A stretch of DNA of 36,804 nucleotides from Pandoraea sp. ASV26 (GCF_016428915.1 NZ_JAELTP010000061.1:1-36804), one strand, 5' to 3'. Counted from the stretch's first letter, positions 13,496 through 22,874 are shown. The notes: generated by a model not told the origin, from the letters alone. Program-made: numbers and translations.

Positions 13496-14920
13496 ATGTC
13501 GATAACTCCTGTAATTCTGTGTGGTGGTAGCGGTACTCGCTTGTGGCCCCTGTCGCGAGCGAGTTACCCGAAGCAATATCTCGCGCTCGCCGGTTCGGAC
13601 ACCTTGCTTCAGCAGACGGTCAAGCGGATCGGTTCACTCGATGACGTGGCTGCGCCGCTGATCATCTCCAACAACGAGCAGCGGTTTCTCGTGGCCGAGC
13701 AATTGCGTGCCATTCATACGAAGCCGGGCGCCATCGTGCTCGAGCCCGTTGCTCGCAACACCGCGCCGGCCGTGGCTGCCGCGGCGCTGATCGCGCTGCG
13801 TCAGGACGCCGACGCCACGCTGCTGGTGCTCCCCTCGGATCACGCCATCGCGCACGAGTCGAAGTTTCTCGAAGCCGTGCGTGCCGCCCGAAGCCTCGCC
13901 GACGACGGCTTTCTCGTCACGTTCGGCATTCCCCCGACCTCGCCGCATACCGGCTACGGCTACATCCGCCGTGGCGCTGTCACCGAAGTGTGTGCCAGTG
14001 GTTTCCACGTCGATCAGTACGTCGAGAAGCCGGATGCCGACACGGCGGCGTCGCTGATCGCGGCGGGCGACTGCTATTGGAACAGCGGCATGTTCCTGTT
14101 CAAGGCCAAGGCTTATCTGGCCGAACTCGAACGTCTGGCGCCGGAGATGCTCAAGCAGGTGAAGGCGTCGGTGGAGCAGGGGGCCGTCGATATCGACTTC
14201 TTCCGTCTGGATCAGGCGAGTCTGGAGGCATGCCCCTCGGATTCGATCGACTACGCGGTCATGGAGAAGGCGCGTCGCGCGGCGGTGGTCGATGCCGATG
14301 GACTCGGCTGGAACGACATCGGCTCGTGGTCGGCGGTTGCGGAGATTGCCGAGCGCGACGAGAACGGCAACAGCCTGCTCGGCGATGTCGTGGCGCATAA
14401 CGTCAAGAACAGCTATGTGCGCAGCGAGAGTCGGATGGTCGCGGCAATCGGCGTCGACAATCTCGTGATTGTCGAGACGCCGGATGTGGTGCTGGTGACG
14501 TCAAAGGATCACGTGCAGGACGTGAAGCGCGTGGTCGAGAAGCTTATTGCCGAAGGTCGCCCCGAGTCGGTGTTCCACCAGCGCGTGTTCCGGCCGTGGG
14601 GCAACTACGAAGGCATTTGCGTCGGCGAGCGCTTCCAGGTGAAGAAGATCGTGGTGAAGCCGGGGGCATCGCTGAGCTTGCAGATGCACTTCCACCGCTC
14701 GGAACACTGGGTTGTGGTGACGGGCACGGCCCGCGTGACGAACGGCGAGAACACGATACTGCTCACCGAGAATCAATCCACGTACATCCCGGTTGGCACC
14801 ACGCATCGGCTCGAGAATCCGGGCAAGGTACCGCTCGAACTCATTGAAGTGCAATCGGGCGCGTATCTGGGCGAAGACGACATCGTCCGCTTCCAGGACG
14901 ACTACGGCCGTACGAAGTAA
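13496..14920 (+). CDS. manC: Bifunctional mannose-1-phosphate guanylyltransferase / mannose-6-phosphate isomerase (type II)
   Basis: This cytosolic enzyme makes GDP-mannose from mannose-1-phosphate and GTP; type II members also isomerise fructose-6-phosphate to mannose-6-phosphate. The product feeds exopolysaccharide or O-antigen synthesis. It has 474 residues, typical of the ManC/AlgA/CpsB family. The N terminus has the nucleotidyltransferase signature CGGSGTRLWPLSRASYPKQ (residues 9–27), and YVEKPD lies further on. The C-terminal cupin-type isomerase domain has the zinc-binding motif QMHFHRSEHW (Gln396, His398, His400, Glu404). It stands alone here, with no other sugar-nucleotide gene nearby, so its polymer is unknown. 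Transcription is on the rpoC strand but separated by a strong terminator. The function call is firm; the exact symbol is by family. Confidence 0.93.
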   Translation: MSITPVILCGGSGTRLWPLSRASYPKQYLALAGSDTLLQQTVKRIGSLDDVAAPLIISNNEQRFLVAEQLRAIHTKPGAIVLEPVARNTAPAVAAAALIALRQDADATLLVLPSDHAIAHESKFLEAVRAARSLADDGFLVTFGIPPTSPHTGYGYIRRGAVTEVCASGFHVDQYVEKPDADTAASLIAAGDCYWNSGMFLFKAKAYLAELERLAPEMLKQVKASVEQGAVDIDFFRLDQASLEACPSDSIDYAVMEKARRAAVVDADGLGWNDIGSWSAVAEIAERDENGNSLLGDVVAHNVKNSYVRSESRMVAAIGVDNLVIVETPDVVLVTSKDHVQDVKRVVEKLIAEGRPESVFHQRVFRPWGNYEGICVGERFQVKKIVVKPGASLSLQMHFHRSEHWVVVTGTARVTNGENTILLTENQSTYIPVGTTHRLENPGKVPLELIEVQSGAYLGEDDIVRFQDDYGRTK

Positions 14921-14973
14921 GTGGCGACGGCGGCGCTCGCCGCCGCAACCGTGGGCATTGGCCTGCGGTCGAC

Positions 14974-15003
14974 AAAAAAACGGCTCACGCAATGTGAGCC
15001 GTT
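14974..15003 (-). terminator. Intrinsic terminator of the TonB receptor gene (possibly bidirectional)
   Basis: AACGGCTCAC (14979–14988) pairs perfectly with GTGAGCCGTT (14994–15003), with a 5-nt loop. The seven A residues at 14974–14980 give a T run on the - strand, so it terminates the receptor gene that ends at 15096. It may also slow + strand transcription from the convergent upstream gene. Confidence 0.9.
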
Positions 15004-15095
15004 GCCGTTATCGATGCGGCCGATGCGGCTGGTAAGGCCGGTGAGGTAGGGCGCGATCCCTCAGGTATCGCGCCCGAGCCTCGACAGTCCCCCGA

Positions 15096-17291
15096 TCAGA
15101 ACCCGAAGTGACCCTGAACGTAGACCATGCGCGGTGCGCCGACCATGCGTCCCGCGTTACCGTCGACGTTGCGCGTATAGAAGCGCTTGTCGAAGACGTT
15201 GTTCAGCCCCACGGTGACATCCGCATTCTTGTAGCCCGGGATCTTGTACATCGCTTGCAGATTCCACAAACGGAAGCCCGGCACCTTGCCGTTGCTGCCG
15301 TCAGCCGACTCGGCCACGGTGTTGGCAAGATCCGAGTACTGCGAGCTCTGGTGCGTGGTCGAGACGTTGAACGTCCACTGACCGATCTCGTATCGCGCAC
15401 CGAGCGTGTCGGTAAAGCGGGAGTAGAACGGCACGTCGAGGCCGGCGGTCGCGCCCGACTTCTGGATCGCCCGTGTGTAGGTGAAGTTCGCGTACACGTT
15501 CAGGCCGCGCAGCACGCTGTCGCGATCGAAGGTGTAGTCGACGGCGGTTTCGATACCGTCGTGATTCGTCGCGCCGATGTTCTGGAAGACGGCGGGGTTC
15601 GAGCCGGGCACCTGCAGAATCTGGTTGTCGAACTTCATCTTGAATGCCGTCAGCTCGGCCTTCCAGCGCTTGTCCGTCCAGCGCGTACCGATTTCATACG
15701 TGCGGGCCAGCTCCGGCACGAGCGGGTTCGTTGCCGACATCGAGTTCAGTTGCGTGTTCTGCACCGGGCCGAACGACGTGCTGTAGTCCGCGAACACCGT
15801 CCAGGCATCGTTCACGAGATACGACAGGTTGACCGAGGGCAGCGGCTTGTTGTTGTCCGTGCGGTAGGTCGCACCCGACGCGTTGTCCACGCGTTGCGAG
15901 TTGATCATTTCGTAGCGCACGCCCGGCGTGAGTCGCCAGTTGCCCCACGCCATGCGATCGTCGATGTAGAACGCGTTCGCGCTGGTGAAGTTGTTGAACG
16001 TCTGCGTGGCCGAGTTGCGGCCCGTGGCGAGCGTGGTGGTCCAGTTGTTGTCGTCGCCGCGCTCGTGAATGTAGCGGTAGCCGACGGTCACGTCATGCGC
16101 GGTCGGGCCGAAGAACAGGCGCTGCGTGAAGCGCGGCTCGACGCCGAACGTCTGATAGTTACGCGGCTGGTGCGTGGTCTGCGTGTAGGTCGAATTGACC
16201 AGCGTGCTTTGGCGATAGCTCTCGTTATAGAACGTGCGGACTTCGAACTCCTGCGTCTCGGAGATCGTGTTCAGGTAGCCGAAGTCGAGGCCGGTGCGGT
16301 TGCCGCTCCAGTAGTCGTTCGGACGCGTATTCTGGAACGGATCGGCGTTGTACTGCGCAACGCTCAGCCCGCCGGGCGTCTTGGATTTCACGTCGTAGTA
16401 CGAGACCTTGCCGTAGACCTGCTGGCTCGGCGTGATGTCGTAGCGCCATTTCAGGGCGAGGTCGTTCACGCGCTCGTCGCTGCCCTTGCGCCAGTCGCGC
16501 CCGGTCATGCCCGAGTACAGCAGCGCGAGGCCCAGGCCGTTGTCCATTTGCGTGCCCAGGAACAGACCGTATTGCGTGTTGGCTCCCCCTCCGGCTGTGT
16601 AGATGTTCTCGCGCACCGAGGCGTCGGCGCTCAGGCCCGGCGTGTTCGGAATCGAACGGGTCTTGAAGTTGATTACGCCGCCTACGTTCTGCGGGCCATA
16701 ACGCACCGCACCGCCGCTGCGCACCACGTCGATGCTCTCGATGTTGAACAGGCTCACCGGGGCGAACGACAACTGCGGCTGGCCGTAGGGCGCCACTGCC
16801 ATCGGAATGCCGTCGAGCAGCACCGTCGAGCGTGGCGTGTAACGCCCGGTGAGGCCCCGCACGCCGATATTGAGCGAGATCGCGCTGCCGGCGGTACCGG
16901 AGTTGTCGGTGGACTGCACGCCCGGGATGCGACGCATGACATCGCCGATGTTCGTCGCGCCCGAGGCTTCGATTTGCTCCCGCTTCACGACCGTGCGCGC
17001 GCCGGGGAAGGTCTTCGCGCTGTTGTCGAGCCCTGTGCCGAGCCAGTCGCCCGAGACATTGACGGCGCCCAGTTCGACGTCAGCCTTGGCTTCAGCGGCG
17101 GTGACGGCCGTCGCCGCCTGCTGCGCATGGGCGGCACCGAGCGTTGCCATGAGCAGCGCGGCGGCGCAGGCGGTGGCGCGGGGCAGGCGGGGATGAGACG
17201 CGAGGCGATGGATTCGGGTGAGGCTGGCGGCGCTGACCACGCCGGCGGCGTTGGCGGCCGCGTGGGCACGGCGACTTACGGACATCTTCAT
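15096..17291 (-). CDS. fecA: FecA-like TonB-dependent ferric citrate receptor without signalling domain
   Basis: Outer-membrane active transporter for a ferric chelate, probably ferric citrate, driven by TonB–ExbBD. From the ATG at 17291 the product has 731 residues; ATG 17285 is the alternative. A long signal sequence ends in a hydrophobic stretch with AHA|QQ at about residue 56. Next come a TonB-box-like ELGAVNVSGDW and a plug with many FecA matches (STVLLDGIPMAVAPYGQPQL, VVRSGGAVRYGPQNVGGVIN). The barrel includes ADGSNGKVPGFRLW and ends in a terminal Phe. E. coli FecA has an extra N-terminal domain that signals to FecR. That domain is absent here and no fecIR genes are adjacent, so regulation is probably by Fur alone. 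Substrate is inferred from similarity. Confidence 0.88.
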   Translation of the reverse strand: MKMSVSRRAHAAANAAGVVSAASLTRIHRLASHPRLPRATACAAALLMATLGAAHAQQAATAVTAAEAKADVELGAVNVSGDWLGTGLDNSAKTFPGARTVVKREQIEASGATNIGDVMRRIPGVQSTDNSGTAGSAISLNIGVRGLTGRYTPRSTVLLDGIPMAVAPYGQPQLSFAPVSLFNIESIDVVRSGGAVRYGPQNVGGVINFKTRSIPNTPGLSADASVRENIYTAGGGANTQYGLFLGTQMDNGLGLALLYSGMTGRDWRKGSDERVNDLALKWRYDITPSQQVYGKVSYYDVKSKTPGGLSVAQYNADPFQNTRPNDYWSGNRTGLDFGYLNTISETQEFEVRTFYNESYRQSTLVNSTYTQTTHQPRNYQTFGVEPRFTQRLFFGPTAHDVTVGYRYIHERGDDNNWTTTLATGRNSATQTFNNFTSANAFYIDDRMAWGNWRLTPGVRYEMINSQRVDNASGATYRTDNNKPLPSVNLSYLVNDAWTVFADYSTSFGPVQNTQLNSMSATNPLVPELARTYEIGTRWTDKRWKAELTAFKMKFDNQILQVPGSNPAVFQNIGATNHDGIETAVDYTFDRDSVLRGLNVYANFTYTRAIQKSGATAGLDVPFYSRFTDTLGARYEIGQWTFNVSTTHQSSQYSDLANTVAESADGSNGKVPGFRLWNLQAMYKIPGYKNADVTVGLNNVFDKRFYTRNVDGNAGRMVGAPRMVYVQGHFGF

Positions 17292-17431
17292 CTTGGCTGA
17301 CCTTCGAGACTGCAAGAGTGTGGCGAGCGTGGCCGCTGGCGGAAACGGATGCGGCGGCGTTCGGATCGTTATGCATGACGCGGTACGCGGTGCGCGCGCA
17401 ACGTGTAATGCGTTGTAATAAAGCGACGCGG

Positions 17432-17457
17432 ATTATAAATGCAAATCACTCTCATTT
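17432..17457 (-). promoter_or_regulatory. Fur-box-like operator and -10 box of the FecA-like gene
   Basis: On the + strand, AAATG at 17437–17441 and CATTT at 17453–17457 flank an A/T-rich core to form a 21-bp imperfect palindrome. On the - strand the core resembles TGAGAgTGATTtGCATT, close to known betaproteobacterial Fur sites. A perfect TATAAT on the - strand (17432–17437) abuts it. The leader to the ATG at 17291 would be about 130 nt. Binding by iron-loaded Fur would repress the receptor. Confidence 0.65.
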
Positions 17458-17822
17458 TTAATGGGCGTTGCTGAATCCCGGTCGGTAATGCCCGGCAGTG
17501 GGTCGTCAGTGCGGAGGAGCTGATAAGGAAGCGCGACGTTGCGTGTGGAAGTCGCGCAATAGCGTCAAGAAGCGTTAAGTAGGGCGGCGGATCGATTTTT
17601 CCGGGCGCGCTTCAACGGACGGTTGAACGTGTGGCGGCCTTGCCACAGTGGGGGGACTTTCACGCGGACGGACCGTCTTCGGATGTCGTTCGATTATCCA
17701 GTTTTGCTTATCAATCGCCCAAAATCGATTGATTGTTCGTGGCGCGGGCGGCCGCAAGAATGGCGGCGATCGACTGACAAAAACACGTCGCCTGCGCTGG
17801 GCGGCGCCATGGAGACAACGCG
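17458..17822 (+). promoter_or_regulatory. Intergenic region upstream of the meta-cleavage operon with two palindromes
   Basis: The 531 nt between the receptor ATG and the hydratase ATG contain no convincing gene. The half nearest the receptor holds its leader and Fur-like site. The other half holds two perfect inverted repeats: TTCAAC-5-GTTGAA (17611–17627) and ATCAATCG-8-CGATTGAT (17710–17733). They are candidate operators for the LysR regulator at 23911 or a MarR-type repressor encoded elsewhere. No clear sigma-70 boxes were recognised. GGAGACAAC at 17811–17819 supplies the ribosome binding site for 17823. Confidence 0.5.
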
Positions 17823-18632
17823 ATGCCGAAGCTCGACGCCTCGACCCATCAGGCCCTTGCCCGCGAACTGCACGACGCCGAGCGCAGCCGCACGCCGGTC
17901 ATGCAGTTCTCCCGCCGCTATCCCGACATGACGATTGCCGACAGCTATGCGATTTCGCAGGCGTGGCTGGCGTTGAAGTTTGCGCAAGGCCGCCGGGTGA
18001 TCGGCCACAAGATCGGATTGACGTCGCGCGCCATGCAGGTCGCCGCCCAGATCACGGAACCCGATCACGGCACGCTGCTCGACGACATGCTCGTGGCCGA
18101 TGGCGCCACGCTCGACGCCTCGCGTTTCATCGTGCCGCGTCTCGAAGTGGAGTTGGCGTTCATTCTGGCCAAGCCGCTCAGGGGGCCCGGTGTCTCGCTC
18201 TTCGACGTGCTCGACGCCACCGCATGGGTGACGCCCGCGCTCGAACTGATCGACGCCCGCATCGAGCTGTTCGACCGTGAGACGAAAGCGCCGCGCAAGG
18301 TCTTCGACACGATTGCGGACAACGCGGCCAATGCGGCGGTGATTCTTGGCGGGCGTCCCGTGAAGCCGGACGCCATCGACCTGCGTTGGACGGGCGCGCT
18401 GCTCTACCGCAACGGCGTGATCGAAGAGTCGGGCCTGAGCGCGGCGGTGCTCAACCACCCCGGCAACGGCATTGCGTGGCTGGCCAACAAGCTGGGCGCG
18501 TTCGATGAAGGGTTGCAAGCCGGCGAAATCGTGCTGGCCGGGTCATTCACGCGACCGGTGGCCTGCGCCGCGGGCGATGTCTTCCACGCCGATTACGGCC
18601 CGCTCGGCGCGATGGGTGTTCGCTTCGTCTGA
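17823..18632 (+). CDS. hpaH: 2-oxo-hepta-4-ene-1,7-dioate hydratase (HpaH type)
   Basis: In the homoprotocatechuate meta pathway this enzyme adds water to 2-oxohept-4-ene-1,7-dioate to give 4-hydroxy-2-oxoheptanedioate, the substrate of the next gene's product. It has 269 residues (HpaH of enterobacteria is about 267) and belongs to the hydratase/decarboxylase branch related to the FAH fold. Visible family blocks are [37 protein letters not shown] (metal-binding Glu residues), ALELIDARI and the C-terminal [14 protein letters not shown]. It is the first gene of a seven-gene + strand cluster; the aldolase starts 46 nt later. MhpD/DmpE hydratases are close relatives, so exact substrate rests on context. 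Confidence 0.88.
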   Translation: MPKLDASTHQALARELHDAERSRTPVMQFSRRYPDMTIADSYAISQAWLALKFAQGRRVIGHKIGLTSRAMQVAAQITEPDHGTLLDDMLVADGATLDASRFIVPRLEVELAFILAKPLRGPGVSLFDVLDATAWVTPALELIDARIELFDRETKAPRKVFDTIADNAANAAVILGGRPVKPDAIDLRWTGALLYRNGVIEESGLSAAVLNHPGNGIAWLANKLGAFDEGLQAGEIVLAGSFTRPVACAAGDVFHADYGPLGAMGVRFV

Positions 18633-18678
18633 GAGGGCGGGGCGCCCCATTCATCCGCACTTCACCGGAGCCGACGTC

Positions 18679-19464
18679 ATGAGAACACCCCCGAATACTT
18701 TCAAGCAGGCACTCGCGCGCGGCGAGCGTCAGATCGGTCTGTGGCTGGGACTGGCCACGCCCTATGCCGCCGAGTTGTGCGCCGGCAGTGGCTTCGACTG
18801 GCTGGTGATCGACGGCGAGCATGCGCCGAACGACCTGCGCACGATGCTGGCCACGTTGCAGGCGGTGGCGCCATATCCGACGCATCCTGTCGTGCGGCTG
18901 CCGCATGGCGACGCGTCCCTCATCAAACAGGTGCTGGAAATCGGTGCGACGACACTGCTCGTGCCGATGGTCGAATCCGCTGCGATGGCTCAGGCCCTCG
19001 TGAGCGCCACGCGTTATCCCCCGCAGGGCATTCGTGGCGTAGGCAGTGGATTGGCGCGCTCCTCACGGTGGAACCGCTACGAGGACTATCTGCAAGCGGC
19101 GAACGAGACGACCAGCTTGCTCGTGCAAGTGGAGACGGCCGACGCGCTGGCACAGGTCGACGAGATTGCCGCGGTCGATGGCGTCGACGGCGTGTTCATC
19201 GGTCCGGCCGATCTGGCCGCATCGATGGGCCATCTCGGTCAGGCAACCCATCCGGACGTGCGCAAGGCCATCGACGATGGCATTGCCCGAATCCGCCGCG
19301 CCGGCAAGGCGGCCGGCATTCTGTGTGTGGACGAGACGCTCGCGCGTCACTACCTCGACCTGGGCGTGACCTTCATGGCCGTGGGCATCGATACGTCGTT
19401 GCTCGCGAGCGCGAGCCGTTCGCTGGCGGCGACATTCGCCGCCGGCAAAGACGAGACGCGCTGA
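18679..19464 (+). CDS. hpaI: 4-hydroxy-2-oxoheptanedioate aldolase (HpaI type)
   Basis: A class II, divalent-metal pyruvate aldolase that would split 4-hydroxy-2-oxoheptanedioate to pyruvate and succinate semialdehyde. The ATG at 18679 ([20 protein letters not shown]) gives 261 residues, the HpaI length, with CGGAG about 9 nt upstream. Family marks include [28 protein letters not shown], the Arg in PPQGIRGVG, the metal-binding Glu in VQVETADAL and the Asp in [10 protein letters not shown]. HpaI, GarL and RhmA are close paralogues; the adjacent HpaH-type hydratase supports HpaI. Confidence 0.9.
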   Translation: MRTPPNTFKQALARGERQIGLWLGLATPYAAELCAGSGFDWLVIDGEHAPNDLRTMLATLQAVAPYPTHPVVRLPHGDASLIKQVLEIGATTLLVPMVESAAMAQALVSATRYPPQGIRGVGSGLARSSRWNRYEDYLQAANETTSLLVQVETADALAQVDEIAAVDGVDGVFIGPADLAASMGHLGQATHPDVRKAIDDGIARIRRAGKAAGILCVDETLARHYLDLGVTFMAVGIDTSLLASASRSLAATFAAGKDETR

Positions 19465-19523
19465 GCGGGGCGCACACCCCGCGCGCATCCACGCCGTCCC
19501 CCCAATTTCCTCAGAGACATGGC

Positions 19524-20999
19524 ATGAGTGCTACCCGTTTTGACGTTGCCGGCGTATCGGTGTCGCCGGATCACTATATCGACGGCCGCCGCGTGGCATC
19601 CGACGACACCTTCGAGTGCGTCTCGCCCATCGACCAGACCCGGCTTGGCGACATCGCGAGCGGCAGTCCGGCGCACGTCGATGCGGCGGTAACGTCGGCT
19701 GCAAAGGCGTTTCCCGCGTGGGCGGCGCTGGGCGCGGCGGGCCGTCAGCCGTATCTTCAGCGCTTCGCCGAGGCGATCGGGCGTCGCGCCGATGCGTTCG
19801 CCACGCTGGAGAGTACCGACGCCGGCGTGTTGCGCTCGCGCATGGCGCACGGCGTGGTGCCGCGCGCGATGCAGAACCTCACGTGGTTTGCCGGGCACGC
19901 CCTGACGCTTCAGCACCGCGTGATCGAGACGCCACAGGCGCGTCATCTCGTGCGTCACGATCCGGCAGGCGTGGTCGCGGTGATTACACCGTGGAATTCG
20001 CCGCTGATGCTCGCGACGTGGAAGATCGGGCCGGCGCTCGCCAGCGGTAACACGGTGGTCTTGAAGGCGCCGGAGTGGGCGCCGCTCACTTCGTCGCTGC
20101 TCGCCGACTGCGCGCATGAGGCGGGGTTGCCGCCGGGCGTATTCAACCTGTTGCAGGGCTCGGGGGCCGTGACCGGGGCGGCGCTCGTGAGCGACGCACG
20201 GCTCGCGCGCATCTCGTTTACCGGATCGGTCACGACGGCCAGGTGGATCGCGAAGACGGCAGCGGCGAACCTCGTGCCTTGCAGTCTCGAGCTGGGCGGC
20301 AAGTCGGCCTTCATCGTGCTGGCGGATGCCGATCTCGACGCGGCCGCTGCGACCGCCGCGCTGATGTATCGCAACGCCGGGCAGGTGTGCCTGGCGGGCA
20401 CGCGTCTGCTTGTACATGCCGACGTGGCAGCGACGTTCACCGAGACGTTGCGCGCACAGGTCGAGCGATTGGTCGTGGCAGACCCGCGCGACGATGCGAC
20501 CGAGGTCGGTCCGATCATTCACATGCGTCAGGTCGAACGCGTGCAGGGGTTCGTCGAACGGGCGGTGGCGGGCGGTGCGCGCGTGTTGTGGGGCGGCACC
20601 CGGCACGCGTTCGGTGCGCAGTACTTCGCCCCGACGCTGCTCACCGACCTGCGCCAGCGCGACGAGATCGTGCAGCAGGAGGTCTTCGGTCCCGTGCTCA
20701 CGCTGCAAACGTTCCGAAGCGACGACGAGGCCGTCGACATGGCGAACGGTACGGACTACGGGCTGGGCGGTGTGTGCTATGGCGACGAGGCGCATGCCAT
20801 CGCGGTAGCGCAGCGCGTTCGCACCGGCTTCATCTGGGTCAACAGCTTCGGCATTCGCGATCTGGCGGCGCCCTTCGGCGGTATCAAGCGCTCGGGCATC
20901 GGACGCGAAGGCGGCGACTGGAGCTTTGAGTTCTTTTGCGACGTGAAGGATGTCGTGGTGCCGAGACAGCCGTTCAACGCGAGCTTCAGCCATCGCTGA
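19524..20999 (+). CDS. hpaE: Aldehyde dehydrogenase, probably 5-carboxymethyl-2-hydroxymuconate semialdehyde dehydrogenase
   Basis: An NAD(P)-dependent dehydrogenase expected to oxidise the ring-cleavage semialdehyde to 5-carboxymethyl-2-hydroxymuconate. The ATG at 19524 (MSATRFDVAGVSVSP) yields 491 residues. The ALDH fold is complete: TPWNSPLMLATWKIGPALASG, the FTGSVTTA nucleotide motif, general-base Glu256 in LELGGK, nucleophile Cys289 in NAGQVCLAG, EVFGPVL, and PFGGIKRSGIGREGG near the end. The residues around the nucleophile (GQVCLAG) differ from the GERCTA typical of enterobacterial HpaE, so the exact aldehyde substrate may differ. It sits between the aldolase and dioxygenase genes, which is the main basis for the HpaE call. 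Confidence 0.8.
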   Translation: MSATRFDVAGVSVSPDHYIDGRRVASDDTFECVSPIDQTRLGDIASGSPAHVDAAVTSAAKAFPAWAALGAAGRQPYLQRFAEAIGRRADAFATLESTDAGVLRSRMAHGVVPRAMQNLTWFAGHALTLQHRVIETPQARHLVRHDPAGVVAVITPWNSPLMLATWKIGPALASGNTVVLKAPEWAPLTSSLLADCAHEAGLPPGVFNLLQGSGAVTGAALVSDARLARISFTGSVTTARWIAKTAAANLVPCSLELGGKSAFIVLADADLDAAAATAALMYRNAGQVCLAGTRLLVHADVAATFTETLRAQVERLVVADPRDDATEVGPIIHMRQVERVQGFVERAVAGGARVLWGGTRHAFGAQYFAPTLLTDLRQRDEIVQQEVFGPVLTLQTFRSDDEAVDMANGTDYGLGGVCYGDEAHAIAVAQRVRTGFIWVNSFGIRDLAAPFGGIKRSGIGREGGDWSFEFFCDVKDVVVPRQPFNASFSHR

Positions 21000-21043
21000 T
21001 GCGTGCGCGCGGCGACATGACAATGAGAGAGGAGGAGAGTCAC

Positions 21044-21907
21044 ATGGGACAGATCGTCGGCGCGGCACTGGTGTCGCATCACCCCGGCCTGATGCAGTGT
21101 GAGGAGTTTCGTGTGTTGCAGGGCGCGGGCGCGGATTCGGACCTGATCCCCGGCTACGCGCGATTGCGCGAGCGTATCGTGGCGGCACGCCCGGACGTCA
21201 TCATGATTTTCGACTCGCACTGGTTCACCACCGGTTATCACCTGATCGACGGCGGCGCGCACTACTCGGGCATGTACATCTCCGACGAAATGCCGTGGTA
21301 TCTGCACGGCGTGCCGTACGACTATCGGGGGCATCCGGAACTGGCGCTGGGCATCGAGGCCGTGGCGCGCGAACGGGGCGTGCGCGCCCGTGCGGTGCAG
21401 CATCCCGATCTGCCGCGCCATTACCCGACGATCAACGTCATCAAGCAGATGCGGCTCGACGCCTGGCCGATCGTCGCCGTGAGCTCGTGCCAGAACTGCG
21501 AGACGGTGCACTTCCTGCAATCGGGCGAGGTGATTGGCGAGGCGATTCGCCGCAGTCACCTGCGCGTTGTGATGCTGGCGTCGGGGGCGTTGAGTCACAA
21601 GTTCAACGGCATCGACTGGAAGCCGAATCATCCGCGCATCTTTCACGAGAGCAACGTGTCGCGTCCCGAGAACATCGAGAGCGACAAACGGGCGATCGGG
21701 GCATTCCGCGAGGGGCGTCACGATCAGGTGCTGGCCGATTGGAACGACGACTACCGCCAGCGGCCGTGGGAGGCGCACGGCGCGCACTATTTGCAGATGG
21801 TCGGGGCGCTTGGCGGCACGGCGTGTCGCAGCAGGGGCACGGTGCTGTCCGAGTACGAGAACGCACGCGGCACCGGCAACGTGCATATCTGGTTCGACAC
21901 CCTCTGA
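21044..21907 (+). CDS. hpaD: Class III extradiol dioxygenase, HpaD-like (homoprotocatechuate 2,3-dioxygenase)
   Basis: A LigB-fold, non-haem Fe(II) ring-cleaving dioxygenase that would open 3,4-dihydroxyphenylacetate next to the hydroxyls. The ATG at 21044 is preceded by the strong Shine-Dalgarno GGAGGAGAG and gives 287 residues (enterobacterial HpaD 283). Shared features are an N-terminal GAALVSHHPGLM with a probable iron-binding His, VIMIFDSHWF, VMLASGALSHKFNG, and a C-terminal GTGNVHIWF matching HpaD's GTGQVNAVF. Similarity to enterobacterial HpaD is clear but only moderate, so another substituted catechol is possible. The next gene follows after 12 nt. Confidence 0.82.
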   Translation: MGQIVGAALVSHHPGLMQCEEFRVLQGAGADSDLIPGYARLRERIVAARPDVIMIFDSHWFTTGYHLIDGGAHYSGMYISDEMPWYLHGVPYDYRGHPELALGIEAVARERGVRARAVQHPDLPRHYPTINVIKQMRLDAWPIVAVSSCQNCETVHFLQSGEVIGEAIRRSHLRVVMLASGALSHKFNGIDWKPNHPRIFHESNVSRPENIESDKRAIGAFREGRHDQVLADWNDDYRQRPWEAHGAHYLQMVGALGGTACRSRGTVLSEYENARGTGNVHIWFDTL

Positions 21908-21919
21908 CGAGGCAAGACC

Positions 21920-22870
21920 ATGGACTTTGAATTTCCGCTGCGCGAATTGCCTGCCGTGATGCGCGGCCCGCGCGTTGAACGCCGTCGCATCTTGTTGGGG
22001 GGCAGCGCCTTCTGGGGCACGATCATCGAGGCGGGGAATGCGCGCGGGTTACTGCGGCTCGACGACGGGCGTACGGTCGATCCGCAGACGGTGGCGCATC
22101 TGCCGCCGGTGCAGCCGTCGAAAATCATCGCCGTGCATATCTCCTATCGCTCGCGTAGCATGGAGACGCGCAACAAACCGAAGCCGACCGATACCCCGAC
22201 GTACTTCACGAAGCCGCCGACGTCGCTCAACGGACACGGCGGGCAGATCCTCAAACCGGCGGACTGTCGCTATCTGAACTACGAGGGCGAGTACGCGGTG
22301 GTGATCGGGCGCACGTGCCGGAATGTGCTGCCCGATGAGGCGTGGGATTACATCGAAGGGTTCTGCCCGGCGCTGGACATGGGGTTGCAGGACTTTCGCG
22401 ACACGGATCAGGGTTCGATGCTGCGCGTGAAGGGCGCGGATACGCTGTTGCCCATCGGCCCGGGCATCGTGCGCGGCGTGAATCTGTTCGAGCAGACGTT
22501 GCGCACTTATCGCAACGGACGCGTCGTGCAGGAAGCGCACATCGGCGACGAGACGATCTGGGGCCCGCATTACGTGATTGCGGATATTGCGCGGCACATC
22601 ACGCTGGTGCCGGGCGACGTGATCCTGATGGGCACGCCCTGCCATTCGCGTTCTGTGGACGCGAGCGATCTCGTGGAATGCGAGATCACCGGACTCGGAC
22701 GGCTTGGCGGAATGGTCGCGCGTATCGATGCACCGCGTGCTGCGGCGCTCGGTGTGGGGCATGCCCCGGCCGACAGTTCCGAAGTGCGCCGGGTGGCGCT
22801 GGGTTTCGACGAACGTGTGCCGGAGCGATTCAAGGACAACTATCGACTCGCAGCACTGCGACAGGAGTGA
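21920..22870 (+). CDS. FAH-family protein, HpaG-like isomerase/decarboxylase (single domain)
   Basis: A fumarylacetoacetate-hydrolase-fold enzyme of 316 residues. In the homoprotocatechuate pathway, two such domains (fused in E. coli HpaG, about 429 aa, or split as HpaG1/HpaG2) perform decarboxylation and isomerisation. The FAH core starts near PSKIIAVHISYRSR. Metal ligands are likely in NYEGEYAVVIGR and in GFCPALDMGLQDFRD. GDVILMGTPCHSRSVDASDLVECEI is the usual C-terminal catalytic-domain block. Only one domain is encoded and I see no second FAH gene here, so one protein may do both steps or a partner may lie elsewhere. It is 12 nt after the dioxygenase and 4 nt before the next gene. Confidence 0.78.
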   Translation: MDFEFPLRELPAVMRGPRVERRRILLGGSAFWGTIIEAGNARGLLRLDDGRTVDPQTVAHLPPVQPSKIIAVHISYRSRSMETRNKPKPTDTPTYFTKPPTSLNGHGGQILKPADCRYLNYEGEYAVVIGRTCRNVLPDEAWDYIEGFCPALDMGLQDFRDTDQGSMLRVKGADTLLPIGPGIVRGVNLFEQTLRTYRNGRVVQEAHIGDETIWGPHYVIADIARHITLVPGDVILMGTPCHSRSVDASDLVECEITGLGRLGGMVARIDAPRAAALGVGHAPADSSEVRRVALGFDERVPERFKDNYRLAALRQE

Positions 22871-22874
22871 GGGG

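Noticed and set aside
15108-17300. Open frame of 730 codons on the + strand opposite the FecA-like gene
   Set aside because: Antisense shadow; the - strand frame has full FecA homology, signal peptide, promoter and terminator.
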